A stretch of DNA of 64,000 nucleotides from Aaosphaeria pasadenensis (Eukaryota > Ascomycota > Dothideomycetes > Pleosporales): assembly GCA_022813625.1 (NCBI GenBank), contig JAKLMB010000047.1, forward strand, positions 63,217-127,216, read 5' to 3'. Position 1 is the first letter of the stretch, and each line of letters starts with the position of its first letter. The notes under the pieces are model-generated. The model did no database searches. It was given only the letters and a program-made list of their open reading frames with translations, and was not told the origin of the DNA. The translations under genes and the position numbers were made by a program. Shown piece by piece: positions 23,442 through 34,474 of this stretch.

Positions 23442-24421
23442 GCTGCGATGCTATAGGCTCCGTCACCGCACTGAGGAGATTGCTACCGGAATGGACCGCG
23501 CATGCTGTGAGAAGATGAAGCTGAAGTGTTGTTATGTGATGCGTAGCGCAGTGTGGTGCGATGTGGTGTTGTGCTGTGTTGTGTTAGGGTTGGGTGTTCA
23601 GCGTCCGGCGCAATAGATGCGGTTAGGTCTCAGGTCCGTCCGGTGCGTCACGCTGAGGTCGATAGACACGAGACGTACAACAGAGGAGAGGGCAGGGCAG
23701 CCGACGGAGGCGAGCAGGGATCTGCACTGCGGTCTGATGATTGTTGTCGCGTGGAACTGCCGTTTGTCGCAACGATGATGAAGAAGCGGTCTTGGAAGCG
23801 CAGACTTAAGAACTCTAAGGCTACAACTGAAAAGTAGAGGACAATAGATGTGAAGGGATTATTTGTAGCAATGTTGCAGTAATGGCGGTCTGGCCAGCTA
23901 AGGAGAGTAAGACAAGATGGGATGGAGGGAGGGACCAAGGCGAAACGTATACTGCGGAGACGGAGCCGGATTGCAGAACCTTGGAACACCGCTAGCGACT
24001 GAGTGTTTGTAGGAAGGGAAGGTAAAGGAAGATTTAAATTGTAGATAGGAAGCTATTGCTGAGCAAATGCTGAATTGCAGGTATTATATTCTATCATAGA
24101 GTTGTCTGTCCGCATGCAGGCATGGCATGGCATGGTTGTCGTGTTGGTCGTCGAGCGCGGGACCATAGCAGGGCCGATCCGATGCTGCTCTGCCTCGTTC
24201 TCGTTCGCTGATTGGCCAGTTCAACCCTCTCTGTCCGTTTACTGCGCAAGGAAGGGCACATCGTCACCAAAGAGCTCCCGTCCAACCTTCTGCCTCCGAC
24301 CTCGACATCCACCTCAACCACCACCACCGCTACCTCGACTCCCTCTCAGTGACCACCACTGCAACCGAGCAGTACAGCTACACCTTCTTCCGCTTGCTGG
24401 TCCGATCGCAAACCTGCAAAC
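23442..24421. promoter_or_regulatory. divergent promoter region between NIPA and V-ATPase E genes
   Basis: A 980-bp region with start codons pointing outward at both ends and no gene of its own. An inverted CCAAT (ATTGG) lies at 24211-24215, about 210 bp before the V-ATPase start. A TGTGTTGTG-rich patch lies at 23550-23600, and a CACC/CCACCA-rich stretch (24300-24360) precedes the V-ATPase gene. No TATA box is obvious. Confidence 0.45.
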
Positions 24422-25292
24422 ATGTCGCAAGTCCACGCCATGTCCGACGACCAGGTAAGCAACTCCAGCCATCGTCATCGCACTTCTTTCTACCGCCTCG
24501 TAGCTCCCCCGCCAACGTTATGCATAGCAGCAGCTAACCTCAGCTTCCCATGCTAGGTCGCCGGCGAGCTCAAGAAGATGACTGCCTTCATCAGGCAAGA
24601 GGCTCTTGAGAAGGCAAATGAGATAAGGCTCAAGGCCGATGAGGAGTTCGCAATTGAGAAATCGAAGCTCGTCCGCCAAGAAACTTCCGCCATCGACACC
24701 TCGTATGAGAAGAAGTTCAAGCAGGCCAGCATGTCCCAGCAGATCACACGCTCCACCGTTGCCAACAAGACACGATTACGGATCCTTTCCTCCCGCCAGG
24801 AGCTACTGGATCAATTGTTCGAAGATGCCGGCAAGAAAGTGAAGGATGTTTCAAAGGACAAGAGCAAATACCAGGGCATCCTGAAAAACTTGATACTCGA
24901 AGGTGCATACGCATTGAACGAAGACAAAATCCAGGTCAAGGCGAGGAAGGGCGACTATGATGTGGTCAAGAAGGCCATTGAAGATGCGCAGACGGAATAT
25001 AAGAAGAAGGCCGGCAAGGCAACTGCCATTACCATCGATGAGAGTGATCCTTTGCCCGCAGAGTCGTAAGTGTCATCCATACCCAAACCTGGCATCATTA
25101 TGTCGTAGATAGGTCTAGCACTGACTTACATTTTACTACAGAGCTGGAGGCGTATTCGTTGTCGGTACCGGCGGCAGGATCGATATTAATAACACCTTTG
25201 AGGAACGCCTAAGACTTCTTGAGACCGACGCATTGCCCTCGATTCGGGTGACTCTCTTTGGCGAGAACCAAAACCGAAGGTTCCACGATTGA
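24422..25292 (+). CDS. VMA4: V-type proton ATPase subunit E
   Basis: Model: 24422-24454, 24557-25065, 25142-25292; introns 102 and 76 nt; 230 aa, the normal length. Peripheral-stalk subunit of the V1 sector of the vacuolar proton pump. Seen: MSDDQVAGELKKMTAFIRQEA with the following EKANEIRLKADEEFAIEK (the signature N-terminal coiled coil); LSSRQELLDQLFEDA; and the C-terminal globular part with GGVFVVGTGGRIDINNTFEERL. All splices restore the family sequence. The Met at codon 7 is an alternative start, close to the conserved SDDQV, but the first Met lies in a good context. Housekeeping gene. Confidence 0.97.
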
Positions 25293-26230
25293 GCGACCAG
25301 CATAGACGGTCAATCAATACGGCACGACGAGGAATTGCTAGGTGTGAAGGAGAGGTCGCTAACATAGTTCGTCCGAAAACCCCCTACCACCTCCAATATT
25401 TCATTCGACTCTCAGACTTGGGAAGATCACACATCCCAAGTAGTCTCCTACGCCTCTTGGAGCATGTAGTATACCTGGAGGATTTAGCGGGTCTTGGACT
25501 TGTGCATTTGAAATCATAACAACCACCTTTTTTCTCGAAATATTCCATCCTTTATCTTGCAGGTCGCCATATTAAGTTGCTCATGTTACCACGTTCTCCG
25601 ACACACAGACTGGTCCCTTCCGCCCTGACTTCTATGCCTTTGCGAGTGATCCAAACATGTGTAGCTCTCTGTCGCACTATGCCTAAAAGAGGTATCAAAT
25701 CCACGCGATAAGCTGGAGCTCCAACGACTACCTACCACCAATTCTTGCCCCGCAACCCCGAGCATAATCCCCCACCTGTATCTATCCTCATCATATTGTT
25801 ATCCGCTGTTAAGGGGGAGCAGGCTGAGAATGATGGACGCCAGCCGCTCCGGAAAGAACCCTGACTACGGAAAGCTGCCGCCCCTAATGTGCTTCTTGCT
25901 GCTCTTCTACCACATTGAGGAAAATCTTCCCGGTCTCCATAGATGCCCGTGATTACAATGGATTGGGATGTAGGTAGGGTCAGCCTTGTGCTGCCATTGA
26001 AAAGGCTTACGATTCCCAAATATTAGAATGTTCAATCCATTCACTCCTGATCCTCTCCATCATCTCATCGGCCTCCGAGTACAACTTTCAGCGCTTCAAC
26101 CCTTACTGTAAGATTCACATACGGGGCGTCTCGTCTTCTCCAGTGATTCTCCATTCCATTAACCAGACTAACATTACTTGTCATTCGCGCAGCCTCACGC
26201 CTTCCAAAGCCCTCAACAGCACCTACAACA
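25293..26230. other. gap without a supported gene
   Basis: 3' flank of the V-ATPase gene and 5' leader of the cupin gene. No motif-bearing frame is seen. Confidence 0.55.
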
Positions 26231-26665
26231 ATGGCACCAATTGGTATGGAGTACTACGCCAAGGCACAATCCTCCTTCAAGCCCCCGCTTGTTGCCAACG
26301 AGAACGCCTATCTCGGAGATGTATATTCCAGGTAAGGACACTCGCGCTTAAAAGATTGTTCCGCAATCTCTCCTCGCTCCCCCGTCTAATGTCATCTCCG
26401 CAGTGACAAAATCGACTCGGAAAGTCCCATCTCCGCCGGATTTTACAGGTTAGAGAAGGGAACTCCTCTCGTCTACACCTACTCCTACCACGAGATGAAG
26501 ATCATCGTCGAGGGTTCTTTCGACATCGAGGATGAGACGGGGAAGAAGGTGCACGCCGTGCCTGGAGACGTGTTCTTCTTTCCCAAGGGAGCTAAGATCA
26601 CCTTCTCAACGGACGACTATGGTCTTGCTTTCTTTACCGGTCAGAGGAAAGAGGGGGTTTTGTAA
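26231..26665 (+). CDS. EutQ-like small cupin protein
   Basis: Model: 26231-26331 and 26404-26665, intron 72 nt, 120 aa. A single cupin barrel: FYRLEKGTPLVYTYSYHEMKIIVEGSF is the first cupin motif, with a Glu and a single His near the metal site, and VPGDVFFFPKGAKITF is the second motif (PGDvxxxPkG). Resembles bacterial EutQ and fungal 'ethanolamine utilization protein' relatives. EutQ supports ethanolamine catabolism in bacteria; fungi lack the microcompartment, so the name implies no such role here. The metal-binding His set is incomplete compared with enzymatic cupins, so it may bind a ligand and not catalyse. Its 3' end faces the MDR gene, 213 bp away. Confidence 0.88.
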
Positions 26666-26878
26666 TTGCCTGTCAAGAAGACTATGAGAGTGTTGAGAAG
26701 TTGTTGATAATACACAATTGAATGACTGTTTTCAGTAACGTCAAAATCCGAACTCTTTTATCATACCTGCAAGTATGGCAACTATCGAACCTTCATTACT
26801 AATTATTGAGCGGGGAACATACGCATGATTGAAGAACCAGTAGGGAGTGCTCGGCTATCTAGATTCAGAGACTACCCT

Positions 26879-28120
26879 TTAGTCTTCACTGATCCTAACT
26901 ACAAGCTTTCCAACAGAGTTCTGCTTCTGCAGCGCCTCAAAAGACTCCACGACTTGATCGAAAGAGAAGATTTTGGAAACCACAGGCTTGAAGTTGTTTA
27001 CCTCGGAGAACTTGACAAACTCGGCAGAAATGTCTCGACTGAAAGATACACAACCTTTGACTATTTCATACATCAGTCTCAAAAGCTCTACCTGGACATC
27101 TTCGACTTACCGATTTTACCACCGAACAGCACCGCCGGTATGAGCTCAGGAGGAATAATATCAGCATCTGACAAGATGCCGATAACGCTAATAAGGCCTC
27201 CAGGACGAGTGCTTCGGAGGGATTGTATGATTGTTTGAGCTCCACCGACCTCGATAACCTGATCAACGCCTGTTCCACCCGTGATGCGAAGGACCTCCTC
27301 ATCCCATTCAGGAGTTTTTTTGTAATTGATCACATATTTAGCACCGATCGACTTTGCAATATCTAACTTCTCATCTGAAGAAGAAGTCGCAATGACCGTA
27401 GCACCAAGTGTCGAAGCAATCTATAACACCGTCAATTCTCCCTCCCAATCTTGTGTCTGCTTGCAGAGTCCCCAGCATGAGAAAATAAGTATTACTGACC
27501 TGAATAGCTGCACAGCTCACGCCCCCCGTCCCTTGTGTGAGCACCCATTTTCCCTCCAGCCTCTTCTCCTTCCAGTCTCCCTCCCATCCACCAAGCGTCC
27601 CATCGAGTCTCCCGTCCAGCAATTCCCTAATAGCAGCCCACGCCGTTGTCCCAGCCGTGAACAACCCCGCCACTTCCTCTCCCTTCCACCCTTTCGGCGC
27701 CGGAATGATCTGCTCGTCATCCACGACTAGATACTCTTGCAACGTACCATCGGCGCTAAAACCTCCCAACACCTCATTGAACTTCAGATTCCGCACGTCT
27801 CCATTGAGCCAGGAATTCGGATGAACCGCCACCGAAAGCCCAACATTGGACGCGAAACGAGAGCTCGGATGTGCAGAATGAATGACACCAGCGCCGTCAG
27901 ATCCGGGGACGAGATCTGCCTTGTGGCTTCCAGGATAGCGGGGGCTGCGTGAAGCGATGAGGAAGTCTCGGTAGTTGAGGGCGGCAGCCGTTAGGCGGAC
28001 GAGGACTTGTTGTGGACCTGGGACCGGGACCGGGAGAGAGGTCTTGGTGAGGTGGGTAATGTCGGTCGCAGTGGAGGGGACTGTGTAGCCAATGTTGCTG
28101 GTAGGTGTAGTAGATGTCAT
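26879..28120 (-). CDS. zinc-independent MDR oxidoreductase (quinone oxidoreductase type)
   Basis: Model: 28120-27500, 27420-27111, 27060-26879; introns 79 and 50 nt; 370 aa. Medium-chain dehydrogenase/reductase with a GroES-like N-terminal half (residues 1-170) and a Rossmann half. Seen: ALNYRDFLI in place of the catalytic zinc Cys/His set, then PGSDGAGVI; the nucleotide site TQGTGGVSCAAIQIA, split by the first intron; VIATSSSDEKL; GAKYVINYK; and the tail SFEALQKQNSVGKLVVRI. This pattern marks NAD(P)H-dependent quinone or enone reductases without catalytic zinc. The likely reaction is NADPH-dependent reduction of a quinone or alpha,beta-unsaturated carbonyl. I chose the Met at 28120 (A at -3) over one eight codons upstream. 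Confidence 0.93.
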
Positions 28121-28921
28121 GTTTGGTGGAGTTGTGTGAATCAAGGGGAGTCAGCTATCTCTTTTGAGGGGCGATTTTAAATGCTTCTGTATTGTGAAGT
28201 TTTAAGATCGACGTCTCTGCTGGAGAAACAAAGGGTTATATTGCCTGTCTCTTTATATATTGATTATCTCTAATCACACTTTCATAAAGGTACCGATTCA
28301 TCTCAATTCCAATGCAGGCGGAATTGATTTCTAAGCCAATTGCACCATTCTTTATCCCGATGAGAAACATCACCATACTAGCAACATCAGATGTTAGGAC
28401 CAATATACAAAAAGTATACAAGTCTAAGTACCAAGCAGTACAACAGCTGACGAAATATCCACTCTTGCAGACTATGCTCGGTCAGCTAGTCGTATCTGAT
28501 AGGTCAATTAGGAGCGGAATTCCACGCACTAGCCTATTCGAGTTACGCTAGATATGACGAACTACTATCAGTAGCGGAGCAAGGCTAACCATGGACATTG
28601 TATGGTTGGTTTCAAAGATTATGGGATGATAGATGGTTTGTTTGCGAAGAAAGTCAACGGGATGTGGTACCCGTCTTTCAATTGGAGGCGGAGAAAGTAT
28701 GCCATTACGATTTGCGAACAAGATCTGCTTTGAGAGAGGTAAATTGGTAACTACGGAGTAACAAATACATGAACTAGAGTGAGTGGCATGTGGGCAACAC
28801 CTTCTCATCACTTCTCTACTCGTCGCATGCCAATTCAGCAACGATTCTACCAATTAACGGTTCCTCGGGCTATTTCGACATCATCAGAATTGATGGATGT
28901 CCCATAAAAACATTAATACCA
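28121..28921. other. gap without a supported gene
   Basis: Promoter of the MDR gene and 3' flank of the alpha-galactosidase. AT-rich, with no motif-bearing frame. Confidence 0.55.
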
Positions 28922-30259
28922 TCAACATCCAATTGTGCAGGCGACCTTCCAGACTCTGTAAATCTTCGCCTCATGTGACCGGACTTCAGTCGTGTAAGGG
29001 ATATCGTACGGTCCCAAATCTTTGTGCTTCCAAAGATCTCTCAATCGATACACATCCCAAGGAACAGTGAGATCTCTCCTCATGTCGACTGTGATGTCCG
29101 CAGTCGTGCTGCCACGGTTCAGCAGCGCAATCGCGAGACTCTCGTCCTTCATCTGCTTGGCGTATATCTGCAACGTTCCGTTCTCGTTCTGCCACTGCAG
29201 GGTTGCGGGCTGGCCGAGCGGGTCTTGATTCAGTTCGATGATCTCCTTGTTGGTGAGCGTTTCGAGGTCGTAGGAGCTGAGCTTGTTGATGTTGGCGCCA
29301 ATGAGGAGCGGTGAGTTGACGATGGACCATAGGCTGAAGTGCGTGCGGTATTCGATGTTGCTGAGGCCGCTGCCGACGAGTTGCTTGCTCTCGCCGTTGA
29401 GGCCCACGATCAGCATGTCGTAGTCGTTCCAGTGGCCCGGTCTAGAGAACTCTGTGAGGGTATTGCCGCGATCGAACATATCAAGCACGTCGAAGTAATA
29501 CTTCTCGCGGTTACCTGGGTAGTTGAAGTCGTCGGAAATGTCCTGTCCGATGCGCCAGTGGTTGGCTCCCTCTTCGGCCGCCCACTCCCATACGTTGGCC
29601 CACCCGCAGTGACATGCGTGGAAGATGGTTGAATGGTTCGTGGCTATGAGCGCCCTGCTCATGTCAAGCATGACCTGCTGGACTTCAGACTGCGGCGCCG
29701 TACCGTGCGAACAACAACTGTCGTACTTGAGGTGGTCGATTCCCCACGAAGCAAATGTCCTTGCGTCCTCTTCTGCATGCCCTTCTGATCCGGTAAATCC
29801 CGCACATGTATCGACACCAGGTCCACTGTAAATACCCAGCTTGAAGCCTTTCGAGTGAGCATAGTCGGCGAGAGCTTTCATTCCGTTCGGAAACTTGACA
29901 GGATCGACTTCAAGCGGATGGTCTTCTCGCGACCCTTTGTAGCGCTGCCAGCCATCATCAAGATTGACGTAGATGTATCCCGCGTCCTTTAGCCCAGTCT
30001 TCTCAAGAGCGTCAATGGTATTCTTGATGAGCGTCTCGTTGATGTCGGGTCCAAAGTTGTTCCAAGAGCTCCATCCCATCGGTGGAGTCTGTGCTAGGCC
30101 GTTGGTGATATTTACCTCACCTCCGTAATGGGTGACGTTCCATGGAGCAATTGGCGTAGGAGTAGGTGTTGGAGCTTGTGTGGATGTAGAATTTGGCCAG
30201 TTCTGTGCTCGCACCGCAGAGAGAGCGAAAGGCAAGGCGACTAGGAATCGTCGAGCCAT
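28922..30259 (-). CDS. secreted alpha-galactosidase, GH27
   Basis: One exon, 445 aa from the Met at 30259. Signal peptide (residues 1-18, ends SAVRAQ), then a short Thr/Pro-rich linker and the (beta/alpha)8 barrel starting NGLAQTPPMGWSSWN. Nucleophile Asp180 in LKYDSCC; acid/base Asp240 in WRIGQDI; substrate-binding DDGWQ (101-105) and RPGHWNDYDML. A C-terminal all-beta domain (about 350-445) closes the protein. It releases terminal alpha-1,6-linked galactose from galactomannan, melibiose or raffinose outside the cell. Several N-glycosylation sequons (NST, NVT, NHS) are present. A Met nine codons upstream is possible but would spoil the signal peptide. Intron-less, unlike most genes here. Confidence 0.95.
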   Translation of the reverse strand: MARRFLVALPFALSAVRAQNWPNSTSTQAPTPTPTPIAPWNVTHYGGEVNITNGLAQTPPMGWSSWNNFGPDINETLIKNTIDALEKTGLKDAGYIYVNLDDGWQRYKGSREDHPLEVDPVKFPNGMKALADYAHSKGFKLGIYSGPGVDTCAGFTGSEGHAEEDARTFASWGIDHLKYDSCCSHGTAPQSEVQQVMLDMSRALIATNHSTIFHACHCGWANVWEWAAEEGANHWRIGQDISDDFNYPGNREKYYFDVLDMFDRGNTLTEFSRPGHWNDYDMLIVGLNGESKQLVGSGLSNIEYRTHFSLWSIVNSPLLIGANINKLSSYDLETLTNKEIIELNQDPLGQPATLQWQNENGTLQIYAKQMKDESLAIALLNRGSTTADITVDMRRDLTVPWDVYRLRDLWKHKDLGPYDIPYTTEVRSHEAKIYRVWKVACTIGC

Positions 30260-31107
30260 TGTAGTGATTGGATCAATTACATGCAACTAGACAGAATGTG
30301 GTGTCGAAGGATAATTGGCGACCGTACGTCTTTCCATTCACTTGGAAAACTGAAGAGAAGGTTGAAAGCACAATTGCAAGTAAATCAAGAACGAAGTGGA
30401 AGATAAAATGTCTCGCGCTGACCCCGCTGCTGCTCCCGATGCGAGATGCAGGAACGCTGCACCAATAAATGAATGTTCCATATTGCATATGAAAACGACT
30501 GAAGCCGGACAGATATTGATTGATCGATGCGCCACAGCCAATCTGAATGCTAGTCCTCCTCTAGCGATTTAGCCAGATGTGGAGAGCCATCCTCCCATCG
30601 ATTGGCGACACGAGTAGATCCCTACCGTACATGTTACTCAATTAAACAGACGTGCATTCTCAATACTTACGATTGTCGGATGCATTGCTTCAGCGCGGCA
30701 GAAATAGAATTGTAAATGGATCGATGCGAAGGAATACGGGCTAAGAGGATCGTACTCACCGTAGAGCACAAGAAATGTGGTCACTCGATGAGGCCGTTCT
30801 GTTTAGATGCGTTTCGTATGGATAAGTCTTTGTTTTGCAGTCCTACGTCAATAAAAATCCTACATTTATGCCTTCAAGATCATTGACATTACCGAATTCA
30901 GTAGCGTTTCCGACGAGTCTGGTCTGGTCACCTTCATCCAGAAAGTTGAAGACTAGACATAGGATTTACCTTACTAGTGCTTGCATTTATTGGCTAACAT
31001 TGCCTTTATCTAACTCCACTCATCTCGAGATTTGAGGTAAACTGAAAATAACGTGACGATTTCTAGATAACATATACATATACATACGACATAACAAGTC
31101 GACCCCA
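30260..31107. other. gap without a supported gene
   Basis: Promoter of the alpha-galactosidase on its left side and the 3' flank of the F-box gene on its right. Nothing else is recognised. Confidence 0.55.
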
Positions 31108-32465
31108 TCACCCTTCTGCACACAATCTTTTCGCTGCTTCCCAGTCAGCGACAAAATGGCCATACACCCAGTCCTCGAAATCACACGGCGTAGTGTATCG
31201 AGTCCATTCGAATATCTGAAGGTCGAACATTCTTCGTTTGAGGGTCTCATAGCTATCGCCGTAGTCATCATAAAAGACTCTAGCTCGAAACGACCTCGTC
31301 TGACGTTCACGAAGAGCAAGGATCTGGAGGATCACTGGGAACTCATCGGGATCGCTGAATCCGAGCGCAGCCAGACGACGCTCGTCCCAGAACAGGATAC
31401 CCAACTGTAGAAACAGCTTTGAGTAATGCATCGATGTTACATCGTGCTTTTCTCTTACAGAATCCAGATAAAACCAGCCGGAATTTGCGAAATTAGTCTC
31501 GTCATCAACCTCAATGCGCGATAGACCGAAATCGGACGGCGCTGCGTGCCAACTAGGCGCTCCTTCACTGCGTCTAAATGTCACTGACCGGCAATCGCAA
31601 GGCCTGTGGAAAAAGTGATGGAAGTGTGCATCGTCCATCAAATCGAGGACATAACGCAGATAGCAAGATTTTCCTTTCAGACATTCCATGGAGAAGTGTT
31701 CGTGATTTACAAAATCCCAGGTAGCTGCATGCGATGATCCGCGACTAATATGATGAATGAAGTAATCGAGTGCAAGACTAATTTCGCGCTCGTACGGATC
31801 GAGGCTTGCCACGAACGTGGGGATGAAATCATTGGAACGATTTTGAATCGAAAAGACCATGTGGAGCTGATGGAGAACTCTGACATTCAGGCAAGCGGTA
31901 GCAAGCCGCAGGCGTTCCATTCTCGAGAGTTCGAGGAATGATGGTTGGGTCCAAGGCTTCATGAAGGCGTAGACGTTAGCAGCTAAGGTCTCTGCGTATA
32001 CCTCCGTCGCTTCGTTTACCTCTTCGAGCACTTCGGCCAATTCGATCATGTACTTGACAAGAAGTCGATCATTACCCAGAATTTCTGGTATGAGATTGAT
32101 CCAATTGTCGATTGTTGCAGACTTTAGGGCATGCATGATCATGTGCGGCTTGACCTGGTATATGCCAGGCTGCTGCAGTACCCATGACACTCGCAATAGA
32201 TAGGACAACCGACGCGGTAAACGCGCAACTATTTCCTCCACATTCGCCGTCGGGCATATGAGGAATAGTGTCCTGAAGTGGAAGCTATGGTTTAACAAGC
32301 TTCGAATAGTCGAGAGGTCGCACTTACAGAAAACGGATCTGGCAGGAGATTAGTTGTAGATCAGGTAGTGATGGAAGGAATTCATTCTTACAGTTGTAAC
32401 TCCACAGGGAGGTCGAGGAAAGAAAACGGGTTCGTGGTGCGCGCGAGGCTATTGATCGACGTCAT
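31108..32465 (-). CDS. F-box domain protein, fungal
   Basis: Model: 32465-32392 and 32338-31108, intron 53 nt, 434 aa. After the splice the N-terminus reads PFSFLDLPVELQLLSVFCKCDLSTIRSL, a clear F-box (residues about 12-50). The rest has no WD40 or leucine-rich repeats and resembles the many fungal F-box proteins of unknown target. Family knowledge: the F-box binds Skp1 and brings a substrate to the SCF ubiquitin ligase. A tempting second intron near 32290-32330 is wrong: reading straight through keeps the frame, whereas splicing it makes a stop codon. Target and regulation unknown. Confidence 0.8.
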
Positions 32466-33085
32466 ATTTGATTGTTAGTTATTGTTTCGAAATGATTCAT
32501 CGCGTGTCTCCAGAGATGCGACGACTTTTTAAGAGGAGAGTCAGTTGCCAAGTCGTAGCTGCCTAAAGTATCACCACGTGCTGCTAGTCCGCATTTGGCG
32601 ATTTTTTGGGCGTATATAATATGATATGTAACGTTTTCGCCGTGCAAAATGTTAAAAGGCGTCCAAAGTTTACATTAGATTCACCTATCCATCCATATCC
32701 TTATCAAGCGTGGTGATTCATCCCATTTCAAGGATCGGAATGCACCGAATGTCGGCAATTTGGTATGGCTAAATTAGAGCAATTCCATCGGGATAATGTT
32801 TATGAAAATCAATCTATGAGGCCGGCAGAGAAACATCACCTCTCGAATAGCTATAACTTGATGATCAGTTTGCAGACTCAGCAACTCCCCAGCGTCTGCA
32901 ACTCTTTTCTGCAGGGTCAATCAACCTAGAACCTTTAACTTTTATCTCATTCTCATGCACGGCCAATACTTGACAAGACTATCTGCTTGTCTTGAAACAT
33001 CCAAGATATCTCTCTCTAGACTGTAGAGCCTCTACAATTCTCATCATTTGCAATTTTATACTTACCAAAATTCTAAGTCGATAAG
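32466..33085. other. divergent intergenic region
   Basis: Separates the starts of the F-box gene and the propeller gene. AT-rich, with a pyrimidine-rich leader just before 33086; no gene is seen. Confidence 0.55.
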
Positions 33086-34077
33086 ATGCGCTGCTCCTAT
33101 ATTCTCGGGCTAATCACAACGGCCAGCTCGATTGCATTTGCTGAAACATTTAATTCCAGGCAATCCGCAACGACAGAAGTCTACAAGTTCCCAGGACCGC
33201 CAGCATGGGCCGAGGGTATTGCAGCGCGTTCCACCGGCCAGCTCCTCGTCTCGTTCTTCGACGGCGGCGAGCTGTGGTCACTTGACCCTACCACCAAAAA
33301 TGCCTCAAAGGTAGCAACATTCTCCGATGCGACATGCACGGGTGGCATCACCGAGATCGCACCGGACGTTTTCGCCGTTGTAGCTGGGAAATTCACATTT
33401 GCGGGCGGGAACACGGCGGGATCCTGGGGAATATGGAAGGTGGACTTTTCGACGGGTGCTCCCAAGACTTCTCTGCTGAAGAAGGTTCCGGAGTCTGGGT
33501 TCTTCAATGGATTAACCACGCTGAATAATGACACGATCCTAATCGGTGACGCGGAAAAAGGTGCAGTGTGGAGGATGAATGTGAATACGGGGAATTACAG
33601 CATTGCAATTCAGGACGAGACTATGATGCCTGCACCAGGTGCTGCGTAAGCCACTTTTGATCACTTACGCCTTCTCTTGTTAGTCTGTATGGAGGAATCG
33701 TCTGACAGAAATATTCTTCTAGGGCAGCCATGGGAATAGACGGTCTTCGATATTCAAACAGCGTACTTTACTTCACCAACGTCTTTGGCAATCGATTCCA
33801 CAAGGTCGCCGTTGACACATCTGGCGCCAAAGCAGGAACCATCGATACGATATGGTCCGACACGACAGCAGATGACCTGTGGGTGACCCCGGATGGAACG
33901 TCGTACGTCGCAACGGGCGGATCGAACAAAATCCAGAAGGTGACGAGCGATGGGAAAATCAGCACGATTGCCTCAGTATCGAGTTCGACTGCCGTTACTC
34001 TAGGTAGGGGCCAGGCGGACAGAGATACGCTGTACATTAGCACAGGGAGTGGGTCGATCTTTAGTGTGAAGGTTTAG
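33086..34077 (+). CDS. secreted SMP-30/gluconolactonase-like beta-propeller
   Basis: Model: 33086-33645 and 33723-34077, intron 77 nt, 304 aa. Signal peptide MRCSYILGLITTASSIAFA. The body has the repeated blade phrases of SMP-30-like propellers: WAEGIAARSTGQLLVSF, GGELWSLDP, GFFNGLTTLNNDTILIGD, GIDGLRYSNSVLYFTN, ADDLWVTPDGTSYVATG and NKIQKVTSDG. Known relatives are lactonases or strictosidine-synthase-like proteins that use a bound Ca2+, and many fungal copies sit beside secondary-metabolite genes. The usual metal ligands appear as E44 (AEGIA), N in GFFNGL and D in ADDL. Substrate unknown. Not clearly linked to a neighbour. Confidence 0.85.
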
Positions 34078-34474
34078 GGGGTGGCCTGGCGGGATTCGGG
34101 CTTATCTGCAGCAGGAAGAAGAAGTCGTCGTCGTCGTGCGAATTGGAAAAGAAATAAGGCAAATTGCAAGCCGTGACAGGATGGAAAATTGTCGAAAGAG
34201 GGTTAAGGAGATGGAGAATGCATCGATGAACCGTGCCAGCGATGTTGAACAATTTAGTGGAGCTGCGTATACCGTGTCGCATGATTGGTTGGACGGTAGT
34301 CTAAAAGCATAGACGCCTCTTACTCCGCCATAGTCTGGCGACCGACTCGACGTCAGCTTTGCCAAACTTCATAATTATAAGTTGGCGCGGTGCGCCTGTT
34401 TGCTCAATTGAATTTTCTGTCGATTATCTTGAATTGCCCCTAGACGCGAAATTATCCACTTTGCATTGTTAAGG
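34078..34474. other. short intergenic region
   Basis: A GTCGTC microsatellite-like run (about 34126-34138) lies after the propeller gene. No gene is seen. Confidence 0.5.

Noticed and set aside
32290..32330. Second intron in the F-box gene
   Set aside because: Splicing there yields a stop codon; reading through gives a better F-box.
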